27,121 nucleotides of DNA from Amoeboradix gromovi (Eukaryota; Sanchytriomycota; Sanchytriomycetes; Sanchytriales; Sanchytriaceae), in the NCBI GenBank assembly GCA_018985225.1, contig JADGIF010000050.1, forward strand, positions 1 through 27,121, written 5' to 3'. The position numbers and the translations under genes are program-made. How positions within the stretch are numbered: position 1 is the first letter of the stretch; each line of letters starts with the position of its first letter. The notes under the pieces were generated by a model. The model saw only the letters and a list, made by a program, of their open reading frames with translations. It was not told the DNA's origin and ran no database searches. Below, piece after piece: positions 16,650 through 25,601 of this stretch.

Positions 16650-17201
16650 TTATTCTCTTTTGATTGCTATGATCAAATTTTTGGCTTTCTTAATAGTTAC
16701 GACAGGATAGACTTGCTTGATCAGCTCAACGTAACATGAGGTAAGTTTGTTTTCTTGATGTCTTTTGTTTTCAGTATATGAAATACCAGTTTGATCGCCT
16801 TCGAATATTTTGAAATATGCACATTTGCCTGGTTTTAGCATCTCGTAGCTCAATTTAACATGCTTTAGTCTGTTTTCACTAGTATCTATTACATTTAACA
16901 CAGAGATAGAGGTAACAGAATCATATGGACCACTGCTTAATACTCGTACATTATGTTCAACGCTTCTACAAAATAAATCTGCAACATGATTATAGATGTT
17001 CTGTGAGTTTAAATATTCAGTGGAATCATCATACTGGCCGCCTCCCAAGTCTAGATTTCTGCTATTCTTTGCAAAGTACTCAATAATGTCTTTGAACGCT
17101 GCTACACCTTCTGTGATGTCATTTGGATCTGGTGTTGAATTTGTCATGGAAACATCATACTGATCAGTAAAGAACAGTTGGCGAATGGCATCATTTGACA
17201 T
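16650..17201 (-). CDS. class I SAM-dependent methyltransferase, bacterial type
   Basis: 183 aa. Motif I (NLDLGGGQYDDSTEYL) binds S-adenosylmethionine. FCRSVEHNVRVL matches the D-P-F-N-R-S-x-x-H-N phrase of a bacterial and phage methyltransferase group. SVTSISVLNVIDT (motif IV), MLKPGKCAYFKIFEGDQTG (motif V/VI) and a final KNLIIAIKRE complete the compact fold. The substrate is unknown. This group is mostly prokaryotic, so it is a candidate horizontal acquisition, although its AT-rich codon use looks adapted. No intron. Downstream (16361-16649) I see no gene. Confidence 0.65.
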   Translation of the reverse strand: MSNDAIRQLFFTDQYDVSMTNSTPDPNDITEGVAAFKDIIEYFAKNSRNLDLGGGQYDDSTEYLNSQNIYNHVADLFCRSVEHNVRVLSSGPYDSVTSISVLNVIDTSENRLKHVKLSYEMLKPGKCAYFKIFEGDQTGISYTENKRHQENKLTSCYVELIKQVYPVVTIKKAKNLIIAIKRE

Positions 17202-17401
17202 TTAAAAAGTTTACAGCAGACGAGACGAACTCCTTTAGTCGCAAGTTGTATGCACCCAATTCAACCAAGTCTCAGGGTATTAGAGCACAAGGAACCGCTG
17301 TAATGGTGCGACTATCTACACCAGTTTCTTTGCTGAAATTTTTGTTTGTCTCATAAATCAGGACTTTTAGTAAATAGTCTTTAGAATACATTTAAACTTA
17401 T

Positions 17402-18360
17402 TTATTCCAAGTCTTGGATCTGTCTAATCAAGTATGCTTTCTCATCAACAAATTGCTCATCTTCCGTTCTATCATTGTGGAAGTTGCTCAGAAACAAAAG
17501 CAACTTGTCCTTGTTCTTCAGCAAAATCTCTTTAACTTGTTCTGTTTTATTTGGGTTTGCAACAAATATCTACATAAATTAGTAACTACTTTAAACACGT
17601 GAAATGCTTCGTATTGAATGTTCTTTGACTTGTCTCGCAATAAATTCATAAGCAATTTAAGATTGTCCACGTTTGCAATGTATTTCATCATTATTGAATA
17701 GTTTTGCTTATCCAAGAGCAATTCTCCAAGTAGCTTGAGTGATTGTCTTTTAGTTACGTAGTTTTGGCTATTCAACAACGAGGTATACCTTTCAAAGAAA
17801 TAATCATAATTTCGTTCCAAATACTCATCCACAGGGTGCTTAGTTAGCAGCTCTTTAAATGTTGCAAATGCATCACTACTGATGTCAAAAGTAGGTAGTT
17901 CAACCAACTGAAAGAACTGGTCTAATAGGGATTTGTTTTCCAAAATAATTGAGGCTAAACCTTGATAACGAATGCATTCCCTCAAAAGCATTCCGCAATT
18001 TAAAGCAACGTCAGCATTACCGTAATTGCCAATCCAGTATGATAAAAGCTGTGGTTGTTTGGATTCCCTATCCACGAGATAATCAGTAAGCGTATTTGCA
18101 TGTTTGCGCATCAACATGCTAATCAGGTACACAAGATCTTTTTTGGCTTCGAACTCGAAGAAATTCATATGTAAAAGCGTCAGATATAATGTGTCACTAG
18201 CAATTAGCTCTTGTAAAACTTGTAAGAGCTGCTCATCTTCACTAGATTTTAATTGATTTAGGATCTTGTTGGATTCCTCAAATTTAGAGTTAGTGATAGA
18301 TTCTCTCAAAGCTTTAACCGACTCCTGTGGAGTTTTTAACTTTGTCTTGAAGAAATTCAT
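17402..18360 (-). CDS. CAB39: Mo25/CAB39/Hym1 scaffold protein, with a 20-nt intron
   Basis: 312 aa when exon 1 (18360-17590) and exon 2 (17569-17402) are joined. Mo25 is an armadillo-like scaffold that activates STE20/GCK-family kinases; in fungi (Hym1/Pmo25) it serves the RAM/MOR polarity and cell-separation pathway. Family matches run the whole length: [63 protein letters not shown] and YEAFHVFK. After splicing it continues [16 protein letters not shown] and [13 protein letters not shown]. Without splicing the frame derails right after FHVFK, so the intron is required. It is slightly shorter than the usual 330-340 aa. Confidence 0.9.
17570..17589 (-). other. 20-nt spliceosomal intron in Mo25
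   Basis: On the minus strand: GTAGTTACTAATTTATGTAG. It has GT...AG ends and an internal TACTAAT branch-like site. It splits FHVFK and IFVANPNK, which are adjacent in Mo25 proteins. 20 is not a multiple of 3, so removal is needed to stay in frame. Phase 0. Confidence 0.85.
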
Positions 18361-18835
18361 GTCAAAAAATTATGTTTCAACAATTTTTCATGACCCTTTT
18401 GAAAAGCAATGATATGCCAGGATCAGTTTTTAACTTTGCAGATTAAACAACTAGTAGTAGGTTTAAAGAGCCGGAAATCTTAAACATTTATAAGTTGCTT
18501 GTATTTTTAACAATATGGGACATCAAATATAAAAACTAGACTAAGTCGAAAACTCCAAAAATTGGAAAAATAGTATTTATGAAATCTACAATAAATTATC
18601 TTTCTAAAAATTCCAATGTTGAAGCATTCTGACTATCGTTTATAGAGATATTCCAGTTTAAAATTAATATTGAGAATCAAATGTAAAAATAGACTAACTT
18701 TTTTAGCCAATCAAAGAGCTTAATTTTCTTATAGTCTTGTTATTTGAGAAAAATTAGATTTTTTGTTGAAATAAATAAAGACTATAATGGCAATATGAAG
18801 GAAAATGCAATTAAAAATAGAAGTCTTTAGATTAT
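18361..18835. other. gene-free stretch with left end of the TIR island
   Basis: No ORF supported. It contains the left 40-bp terminal repeat (18513-18552) and a second, diverged motif at 18672-18699 in the same orientation, 156 bp further in. Confidence 0.6.
18513..18552 (-). repeat. left 40-bp terminal inverted repeat of the island
   Basis: Identical, inverted, to 23403-23442. The outer dinucleotide is TA. The core is shared with elements A, B and copy 1, but the inner GTCGAAAA is specific to the two island ends. Confidence 0.75.
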
Positions 18836-19219
18836 TTATTTAAAAATCTCACTATGATTTCCATTTTCATAATATATAGATCTAAATATCATTGAAATTT
18901 TGACTTCATTGATTTCAGTAATACCAAAACTACCAAAAGTAATTTCATTTCCATTAGATGTTGTTAAACCTCTTTGCCATAACGATTCTATATTGCTCTG
19001 ATTCAATCCTTCTTCAACCCAATTTATAACTCGCGATGCTATCTGAGCATATGATAATGGTTGCATCCGCAAAACAGAAGAAAATATACCAATAAGTCCG
19101 CCAAGTCTAATTTTAAACCCAGTATCACTATCATTTAGTGTTGGAGCTGATACACACTCCACATAATGAGGAAACAGCTCAGAATATTTCATTTCTACTT
19201 CTTCGTCATAAATACTCAT
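18836..19219 (-). CDS. hypothetical protein in the island, 127 aa
   Basis: ATG 19219 (MSIYDEEVEMKYSELFPHYV) to a stop at 18836. An acidic N-terminus is followed by a mixed region (KIRLGGLIGIFSSVLRMQ, YAQIASRVINWVEEGLNQ) and a polar end. The sequence is folded-protein-like, with no signal peptide or membrane span. The family is not recognised. It lies inside the TIR island, between two subterminal repeat copies, so it is probably cargo. The 27 upstream in-frame codons start at GTG and were left out. Confidence 0.4.
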   Translation of the reverse strand: MSIYDEEVEMKYSELFPHYVECVSAPTLNDSDTGFKIRLGGLIGIFSSVLRMQPLSYAQIASRVINWVEEGLNQSNIESLWQRGLTTSNGNEITFGSFGITEINEVKISMIFRSIYYENGNHSEIFK

Positions 19220-19340
19220 ATACTTATATAGCTTTATTTCTTTAACCTGAATTGTCAAAAATATGTGAAACCCTAACGACAAACTATGATTGGTAGGCAC
19301 AAAAATTTCTAAGGAAAGGTAGATGATTTGTAGAATAGAA

Positions 19341-19365
19341 AATCACTATAAAAATCGACTAAGGT
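19341..19365 (-). repeat. diverged subterminal copy of the terminal motif
   Basis: AATCACTATAAAAATCGACT then AAGGT; same orientation as the left terminus, about 10 differences from it. Confidence 0.4.
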
Positions 19366-19516
19366 AACAAGTAAAAAGTAAAGTCATCCCAGTATCTATT
19401 GGATTCAAACTCTATTAATTAGTAAACCATCATTGGTTACTAGTAATTACTGTACAACATTTTTAGTATAAATAGAAACCAGTTCTCTACTTTTCACTTT
19501 CACGAGTTTCCGTTTA

Positions 19517-21080
19517 ATGTGTCAAAATCCATTTCATTCTTTATATTTGACTTGAATGATAACCTGATAGCTACTCCAAACACATTACAAGATAACAGTA
19601 TTACCATAAATGACACCACATCATTAATTGAACAAGAGGTTGTTATTGAAGAATGGCTGCAGAGATGTGCTTCACTTCTCTGTTGTAGTATCTGTTGCAT
19701 GCAAAATATACAGTCCACTAAACTAACTGACTTCAAAGAGAAATTCCAATCTTTGGATAAACATGAACTGGAATCCTTCATTAAAGGTATCCTTCTCTCC
19801 TGTCAGAGAGAGCAACGTCAAGATAGAAAAGTCTTTGAGTATACTCTGTTTCCACTTGGAAAATTATGTCGTAAAGCTTTTTGCCACCCGATATCTAAAT
19901 TAAATGGTATCTATTCTAGAGACAATGATACTTTGAACATCAACGTAGAAACGTTTAGAAAGTATTTCAAGTTATACGAGACGATTAAAATCAAATCTGG
20001 AAAGTCAGATGTTTGTGATACTTGCACTCTTTTCGAGAGCAATTAAATGTCCCTGAGCTGTCTGAAAGATCTAGTATAACTATTACGACAGATTTTCAGC
20101 TACATCTAAGACAAGCTAAATTAGCAAGATTAGATTATAAAAATGATCATACAAGATTAGGATTCACTCATCTCTCGTTTGATTTCTCTCAAAATGTAAG
20201 TTTACCTCAATTACATGACCAACCAAGCGACTTGTACTTCATGTCACTATTGAATGTCAATTTATTTGGAATACATAACGAGACACATCACCGTCAAATA
20301 AACTACATTTATCGAGAAGATCAGGGTAAGAAGGCGAGTAATAATGCGGCAACTTTATTGTTAGATTACATCTGCTGTCTACCAAAGGATCAAAGAGTAA
20401 ATTTGATCTTACATGCAGACAACTGTGTTGGACAAAACAAGAACAATACCATTATTAAATTACTGAGTTGGTTATGTTTACTAGGAAAATGTAATACCGT
20501 AGAATTTAAATTCCTGATGAAAGGACACACCAAGTTTAGCCCTGATAGTGGCTTTGGTCACATTAAAAAGAAATTCTCAAGAGAAAATGTTTATAATTTA
20601 GATCAAATCTATTATAGAAACGTCTTCAATCACTAATGAATGCAAGATATTTCCAAGTCACAGACTCAAGGACTATCGATATAAACTTGATTTGATATTT
20701 GAAGATATCACAGGAATTGTCAAGTATCATATCTTTGTGTTTAACTCTGAACATCCTGGTATAGTATATTGTAAGAAATTGATTAATGATGCTAATTTTG
20801 TAGAATTTAACACCATTATTGAAGACGACTTGATTCATAATGATTATCTATTTACTCCCGAATCCTTAGAACCAGCGAGTCTTACTGAAAGAAAGAAAAG
20901 AGACATAAGTCGGTCATTGAGATATATCCTAGAAGAATTTCATGTATTTTATGGTGTCCGAACAAATAGTTTATTAAAAATCATCTTCTTGTTGATACTG
21001 ATCCGGATGAATTAAATTATATTGAAAATCTGTCAAATGAAGCGTCCAAATGGACTCATTTTTTCCAAACACTGCTCTAG
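19517..21080 (+). pseudogene. DDE-type transposase (DUF7869-like), frameshifted
   Basis: Collinear pieces in shifting frames make one protein of about 510 residues. They run from ATG 19517 (MCQNPFHSLYLT), through a -/+1 shift to NLIATPNT...VVIEEWLQRC and on to SGKSDVCDTC (19519-20046). Next comes REQLNVPELSERSS to YYRNVFNH (20030-20636), then NARYFQVTDSRT and FEDITGIVKYHIFVF (to ~20980), and finally LLVDTDPDELNYIENL to the TAG at 21078-21080. LSFDFSQN, LHADNCVGQNKNN and GHTKFSPDSGFGHIKKKF look like the three acidic positions of an RNase H-like DDE/DDD core. This matches a transposon-borne family annotated as DUF7869 (from memory, unchecked). At least four frame breaks make it inactive. A TATA-like AGTATAAATAG lies at ~19467. 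Confidence 0.65.
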
Positions 21081-21264
21081 ATAATATGTATTTGCTAAAA
21101 AAAAGATAAAGATTTAGCACAAATCCGTCTAAGAGAATTTGCTGCAAAAGGAACAGTCCAGGAATCTTCCATCCGATTAGATGCTATAATTGCTACCATC
21201 TCCAAAACTAACAGCAGAAATTGTTGAACCAGTCATTGTTGTTCTTGTTAATTTAAGAGGCTGA
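21081..21264 (+). pseudogene. decayed short ORF after the transposase
   Basis: Coding-like text KDKDLAQIRLREFAAKGTVQ, then ESSIRLDAIIATI, shifts frame and reads PKLTAEIVEPVIVVLVNLRG to TGA 21262-21264. No start and no family recognised. It could be the end of the transposase region or a separate relic. Confidence 0.3.
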
Positions 21265-21476
21265 ATAAACAATTATTTTGACATAATTATGTATAAACCG
21301 ATGTGAGAACCATCACACTACTGACACATATCCAGAATATATTCAATTAATTTGCACACATTGTATCATACATCCAAAAATTTTGGCAGGAAATGGACAA
21401 AATTTAAACATTGAACCAACCATCTTACTAATTAAACTTAAAGTTAAAATTTTATCTTCTAAAACATAAAGGGTAA
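21265..21476. other. non-coding AT-rich gap inside the island
   Basis: No ORF, repeat or RNA gene supported. Confidence 0.4.
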
Positions 21477-21959
21477 ATGAGTTCATCTCATTCTCAATCT
21501 TTATCAAAAGCTCAAGCTATAGAAGTTGCAGCCGATAAAAAAGCCGAAGCTATCAAATATGCAGCCGATAAAAAAGCCGAAGCTATCAAAGATGCAGCAT
21601 TTTATCAATGTCTTACGAGTATTGGTATTATTTTAGCGACATTAACTGTTGCTCGTGCAACTTTTTCTGGTGCAGAAAAGGCTTATAAAATTGCAAAGTT
21701 AAATCATCAACGAGATCGCACATTTAAACTTATTGAATGGATGAAAGATACTGTTACCGGCAGACCACATGTAAGATATTCAGAGGGGATGGTAAAAATC
21801 TACAACAAAAAGAATTCTGAAGGTGATATTTTTAAGTGGCTTAAAGATGGCGTTTATAGTCAAAGTGAAGAATGGACAGAAATTAACAAGTATCGAAGCT
21901 ACTGTAAAGCCTTTATTAAAGAAACAGACTATGTCCAAAAGGCGGTGCCTCATGAATAA
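21477..21959 (+). CDS. hypothetical protein with tandem AADKKAEAIK repeats, 160 aa
   Basis: ATG 21477 to TAA 21957-21959. After MSSSHSQSLSKAQAIEV come two copies of AADKKAEAIK(Y/D). A hydrophobic segment (CLTSIGIILATLTVARATFS, ~residues 45-65) follows, then a basic helix (FSGAEKAYKIAKLNHQRDRT) and a C-terminal domain (LIEWMKDTVTGRPHVRYSEG...). It looks like a single-pass membrane protein with a helical stalk. Coding-like text continues past the stop (DHLPEEYKRIN) and then in another frame (LDNLDFLESVEHSFRDDGLN to KELK-stop at 22156). The original protein was therefore probably ~225 aa and this copy is truncated. The layout recalls small bacterial membrane proteins, but no family is assigned. 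Confidence 0.45.
   Translation: MSSSHSQSLSKAQAIEVAADKKAEAIKYAADKKAEAIKDAAFYQCLTSIGIILATLTVARATFSGAEKAYKIAKLNHQRDRTFKLIEWMKDTVTGRPHVRYSEGMVKIYNKKNSEGDIFKWLKDGVYSQSEEWTEINKYRSYCKAFIKETDYVQKAVPHE
21528..21593 (+). repeat. two tandem 33-bp units within the 160-aa ORF
   Basis: GCAGCCGATAAAAAAGCCGA... occurs twice in succession. The first 30 of 33 bases are identical, and the differences fall in the last codon (TAT versus GAT). It keeps the reading frame. Confidence 0.85.
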
Positions 21960-22169
21960 GACCATTTACCAGAAGAATATAAACGTATTAATTAGATAAT
22001 TTAGATTTTTTGGAAAGTGTAGAACATTCATTTCGAGATGATGGTTTAAACAAACAAGGATTTGTAATTATTAAAGAATTAACAAAACAATTTGAAATAG
22101 CGCGCAAGGAAAAAGAAATGAAAGAAAACAAACCTCAGTTAAAGGAATTAAAATAATTTATTAACTCAA

Positions 22170-22488
22170 TTACAAGTAAAAGCTCCTAAATTCTTCAGGA
22201 ATGTACTTTGACGTCTTTTCTATTTCTAGCAGACAACTCTGGAAGTTTAAGTGCGTCTGGGCTAAATATGTAATTATTCTGACTCAAGTCATCTTCGATC
22301 AATGTTGCATATTCAATTTCCAAAGTGCCTGTTACTCTTTTCTTGCAAAAGAGCATTCCTGATGTGTCAGATTTAAAGACAAAGCATTGGTACTTTGAAA
22401 TTCCCTTGACATCTTCAAATAAAAAAGTCCAACTTGCTTCTATAATCATTGAATCTATGTCCTGGAAAGATTTTACAATAATTAGCAC
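22170..22488 (-). pseudogene. C-terminal fragment of a second DUF7869-like transposase
   Basis: The minus-strand product VKSFQDIDSMIIEASWTFLF, then EDVKGISKYQCFVFKSD and LIEDDLSQNNYIFSPDAL, aligns along its length with the C-terminus of the transposase at 20640-21000 (FEDITGIVKYHIFVFNSE, IIEDDLIHNDYLFTPESL). After KDVKV a frameshift gives YIPEEFRSFYL, matching YILEEFHVFYG in the other copy. At roughly 45% identity it is an old paralogue, not a recent duplicate. The N-terminal two thirds are absent. Confidence 0.6.
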
Positions 22489-22502
22489 GTGAAGAAATTC
22501 AC

Positions 22503-23045
22503 TTATGCTTTCTCATTAATAGAGAGATTATCTGTAGTTAATCCAATTCCAAACATCTCAATCGCTTCTTTTTGGATTTCGCGTAATTCCTTCAACAAAA
22601 CTGTGCTTATTACTCTATAACCATAATTATGTTTAGGGTTATCCCAAATAATAATTTTATACCCTCTAAGTTTCGCAGGAAGTTGTGGAGCAATGTTGTA
22701 CTGTACCAAGCTCTGCAATTTAGATTTGTCACCATTTTTTATACTTTTCAAATCGTTTTTAGCAATTTCAAAAAGAAGGCCATGATCTTGAACGATAGCA
22801 TCAAATTTATCAGTATCTCCAGATATCTTTTTTCACTGGATTTCCACATTCCCATCAGCTTTTTTTGAATAACCAGCATTAGCAACATTAGTACCCGTTT
22901 GATACCCGACGAACAATCCACTAGCAGCTCCAAATCCTATCAAAGCAAACTTTGTCAATGGACTCATTGGCTTATTTGTGCATATTTCTTTAAGTAAATC
23001 ATAGAAAGCACCTTCTGGTAATTTTTCAATCCAATTCTTCAACAT
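22503..23045 (-). pseudogene. hypothetical ~180-aa protein with one in-frame TGA
   Basis: ATG 23045 starts MLKNWIEKLPEGAFYDLLKE. A Gly-rich hydrophobic segment (FALIGFGAASGLFVGYQTGT) may span a membrane. The frame meets TGA at 22833-22835 and then continues open in the same frame (KKISGDTDKFDAIVQDHGLL to LSINEKA) to a stop at 22503. Trp at that TGA (TGG) would give a smooth sequence. TGA ends Mdm35 normally, so a point mutation is more likely than recoding. No intron model removes it while keeping the frame. Family unknown; it is probably island cargo in early decay. Confidence 0.45.
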
Positions 23046-23530
23046 CAGGTTTCAACTCAGAACGGAAATTGGCCCTGATATCGTGTATTCAGTAACAAAA
23101 ACATTTGGCTTTATTCAAAGAATTCGCATTGCACCACAACTTCAATAAATCCTTTTAATTTTAATATCTGATCGAGTATAATTTCCCGATTTGATTGGTT
23201 GTCGGTAGTAGTTTCTATATTTGTTTTGCAATAAAAACTTTAAATCGAGTTATCTCAAAATGTCTTGCGAAGAGTTATTCCATTTATTATGTTTGGTGTC
23301 CCATTGGTTTATTTTTACGCTTTGATTGGTTAAAATAGTTAGTCTAGTTTTTATATTTGAATTGCAATATTATTTTCAAATTGAAATATCTCAAAATGAA
23401 AATTTTCGACTTAGTCTAGTTTTTATATTTGATGTCCCATATGAAATAAAATTTTATATTTAATGCTACGATAACTAAGAGTACACTTGGATTTCAAGCT
23501 ATTCTTAAAAAATTAATAATTTTCTTTCTC
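23046..23530. other. gene-free stretch with right end of the TIR island
   Basis: Holds three motif copies and the right terminus; the last ~90 bp are the kinesin 5' flank. No ORF supported. Confidence 0.6.
23281..23442 (+). repeat. three terminal-repeat motifs, right island end
   Basis: Copies at 23281 (diverged: TTATTATGTTTGGTGTCCCA), 23337 (TTAGTCTAGTTTTTATATTT, end lost) and 23403-23442 (the perfect terminal copy). The first and third are each preceded by ATCTCAAAATG, so the unit was partly tandemly duplicated. Confidence 0.6.
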
Positions 23531-25601
23531 ATGAAACGTTCTATCCCAGTTTCTACTGGCATTCCCAAACCGTCTTTTAAGCGACAGAAGTTAGAACCTG
23601 CCAAGCCCACCAAATCGCAAATTGCTCGTGATTTAAAAACCAAGGCTAATTTAGAAAATCAAGCAAATTCTGTTCCTCCGAAAACCAAACCAATTACTAA
23701 TTCTATTGCTAAAAGCGTAGCTAAATCTGCTCCGCGTAGACCAGTTGTTAAAACTAGCAAGCCCGTCGTTAAGCCGGCAATCAAAACAGTCACCAGAACT
23801 GCTTCTAAAAATGCTGTTTCCACTATAAAAAACATTCGCTCTAACCCTCCACAAACTACCAAAGACCAACTACAAAACACGAAATGTAAGTTGCTAGAAA
23901 TACAATTAGAAAACCAATCCCTTTCTTCCCAGGTGACTCAACTGGAATCCGATGTTAGCAAACACCTGCAAGAAATCACCAATTTATCAGTTATTCGTCA
24001 AAAGTCCAATGATTCTTTAAAATCTAAACAATCTGAAATACAATCTCTAACGTTAACTCTATTAGATACTCAGGAATCTTTAAACTCTTTGGAACTACAA
24101 ATTGTCCAAAAAGACTCTTTAATCTCTAATTTTACCAATAAAATATCCTCTTTGGAATCCAAGTTAAAATCTACCACAGACTCTTTAAATACCTCCAACA
24201 ATGAACTCGCTCCTCTAAAGTCTGCTCATTCCAAGTTGCAGCTAGAGTTTGATGCACTTTTAATGCAGTACAACCAGCTCTGTTTGGATTTCAAAAAGTC
24301 TCAATCAGAACTAAACATTTGTCTTGCTCAGAATACGTCCTCTCATGCTACTATTAACAAGATGTCGATTCAATTGGAGTCTTGTCAGTTTGATTTAAAC
24401 AAAATGACTACTTTGAAGAATGAACATGAGAAGCGTGAACTGTTGCTGGAATCTAAATTATTTGAAGCTGATAAGCTCAAAAGATATTTGCATAATCAAG
24501 TGATGGAACTAAAAGGAAATATTCGAGTTTTTTGCAGAGTGCGTCCATTCTTGAAACACGAAAAGGACGAGCCCAAGAAATCGAAAATTGAGTTCACAAA
24601 CGATGGAGGGTTGATATTTAAAGAGCCAGAGACCAGCCATGATGGCCAATTTAGATACAAAGACCACTATTTTACATATGACAAGGTGTTTAATCAGCAA
24701 GATGACCAAGAGCAGGTTTTTAAACATGTTGAGCAGTTATGCCAGTCAGCACTTGACGGATACAATGTTTGCATATTTGCATATGGTGTAACAAGCTCCG
24801 GAAAGACTTTTACAATGCAGGGAAATGACAAACAGCTTGGAATGATACCACGAGCAATAGACTTGATATTTAGCGTTGTACCGGAGCTAGAGGTAAAAGG
24901 ATGGAAATTCAAACTGCAAATAATGTATGTAGAGATATACAACGAGACAATAAATGATTTAATTTCTACTTTTAATAGAAGGAAGCCAAAGAATAAACCA
25001 GATGTTAGGATACTGAAGAACACAACAGAGATATTAAACTGCAATATCGTGGATGTCACTACAAAGAGTCAGGTAAATGAGTTAATAGAGGAAGCCAACA
25101 AAACTAGAAGTGTGGGATCAACAAATAGTAATGAACATAGTAGTAGATCACACTCAGTATTTACACTGCTTATAAATGGGATAAACAGCACTAGCAACGA
25201 AGAAATAAATGGAAGTTTGAATCTAGTGGATTTGGCTGGAAGCGAACGATTACAGCATAGTAAAAGTGAAGGGCAGCGGTTAAAGGAAACCCAAAGTATA
25301 AACAAATCATTGAGTGCATTAGGAGATGTTATATCAGCACTGGCAAAGAACGAGGGGCACGTACCATATAGGAATTCCAAGGTAGCTAAAACTAACATAG
25401 TTGACTAGTCTGCTAAAGAACTCGTTAGGCGGTAATGCGAAGACATTGATGATGGTTAACATCTCGCCGTATCATTTGCTGGGAAATGAGACATTGAATA
25501 GTTTGAGATTTGCTAAAAAGACGAATTCATGCGATGTTGGTAGCGCGAGAAGGATAGTTAAGACAGACACACCAAGGAGTGGATTGAATTCAGAATACTA
25601 G
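23531..25601 (+). CDS. kinesin-14 (C-terminal motor, Kar3/KIFC1 type) with a 19-nt intron
   Basis: 683 aa after joining 23531-25381 and 25401-25601. A minus-end-directed microtubule motor for spindle and nuclear movements. Residues 1-115 are basic and Pro/Lys/Thr-rich (microtubule-binding tail). About 120-325 is a long coiled coil rich in Ser/Gln/Leu. The neck MELKGNIRVFCRVRPF (~324) is diagnostic of kinesin-14. The motor has a P-loop (GVTSSGKTFTMQG), switch I (NSNEHSSRSHSVF), switch II (LVDLAGSERL) and, across the intron, HVPYRNSK-LTSLLKNSLGGN. It ends shortly after the motor (NSLRFAKKTNSC). The first 5' motifs of the TIR island end about 90 bp upstream. Confidence 0.92.
25382..25400 (+). 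other. 19-nt spliceosomal intron in kinesin-14
   Basis: GTAGCTAAAACTAACATAG. GT...AG with a perfect ACTAAC branch motif 4 nt before the acceptor end. Unspliced translation gives KVAKTNIVD-stop; splicing restores the invariant NSKLTxLLxNSLGGN. Phase 0. Confidence 0.92.

Larger units (their letters stand above)
18516..23439 (+). mobile_element. 4.9-kb TIR-bounded mobile island
   Basis: The left end (from 18516, TGGGACATCAAATATAAAAA then CTAGACTAAGTCGAAAA) and the right end (to 23439) are perfect inverted copies. 40 bases are identical in inverted orientation (18513-18552 and 23403-23442), and a TA flanks each end (18514-18515, 23440-23441), consistent with TA target-site duplication. Further motif copies lie just inside each end, all oriented like the nearest terminus (left 18672 and 19341; right 23281 and 23337). 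Inside are a decayed transposase, an inverted transposase fragment and unassigned ORFs. Identical ends with decayed genes suggest fairly recent mobilisation in trans, or two nearby small elements bounding the region. Confidence 0.65.

Noticed and set aside
22833-22835. TGA read as Trp throughout this genome
   Set aside because: Mdm35, a clear and complete gene in the window, ends at TGA, and other genes do not need TGA as a sense codon.
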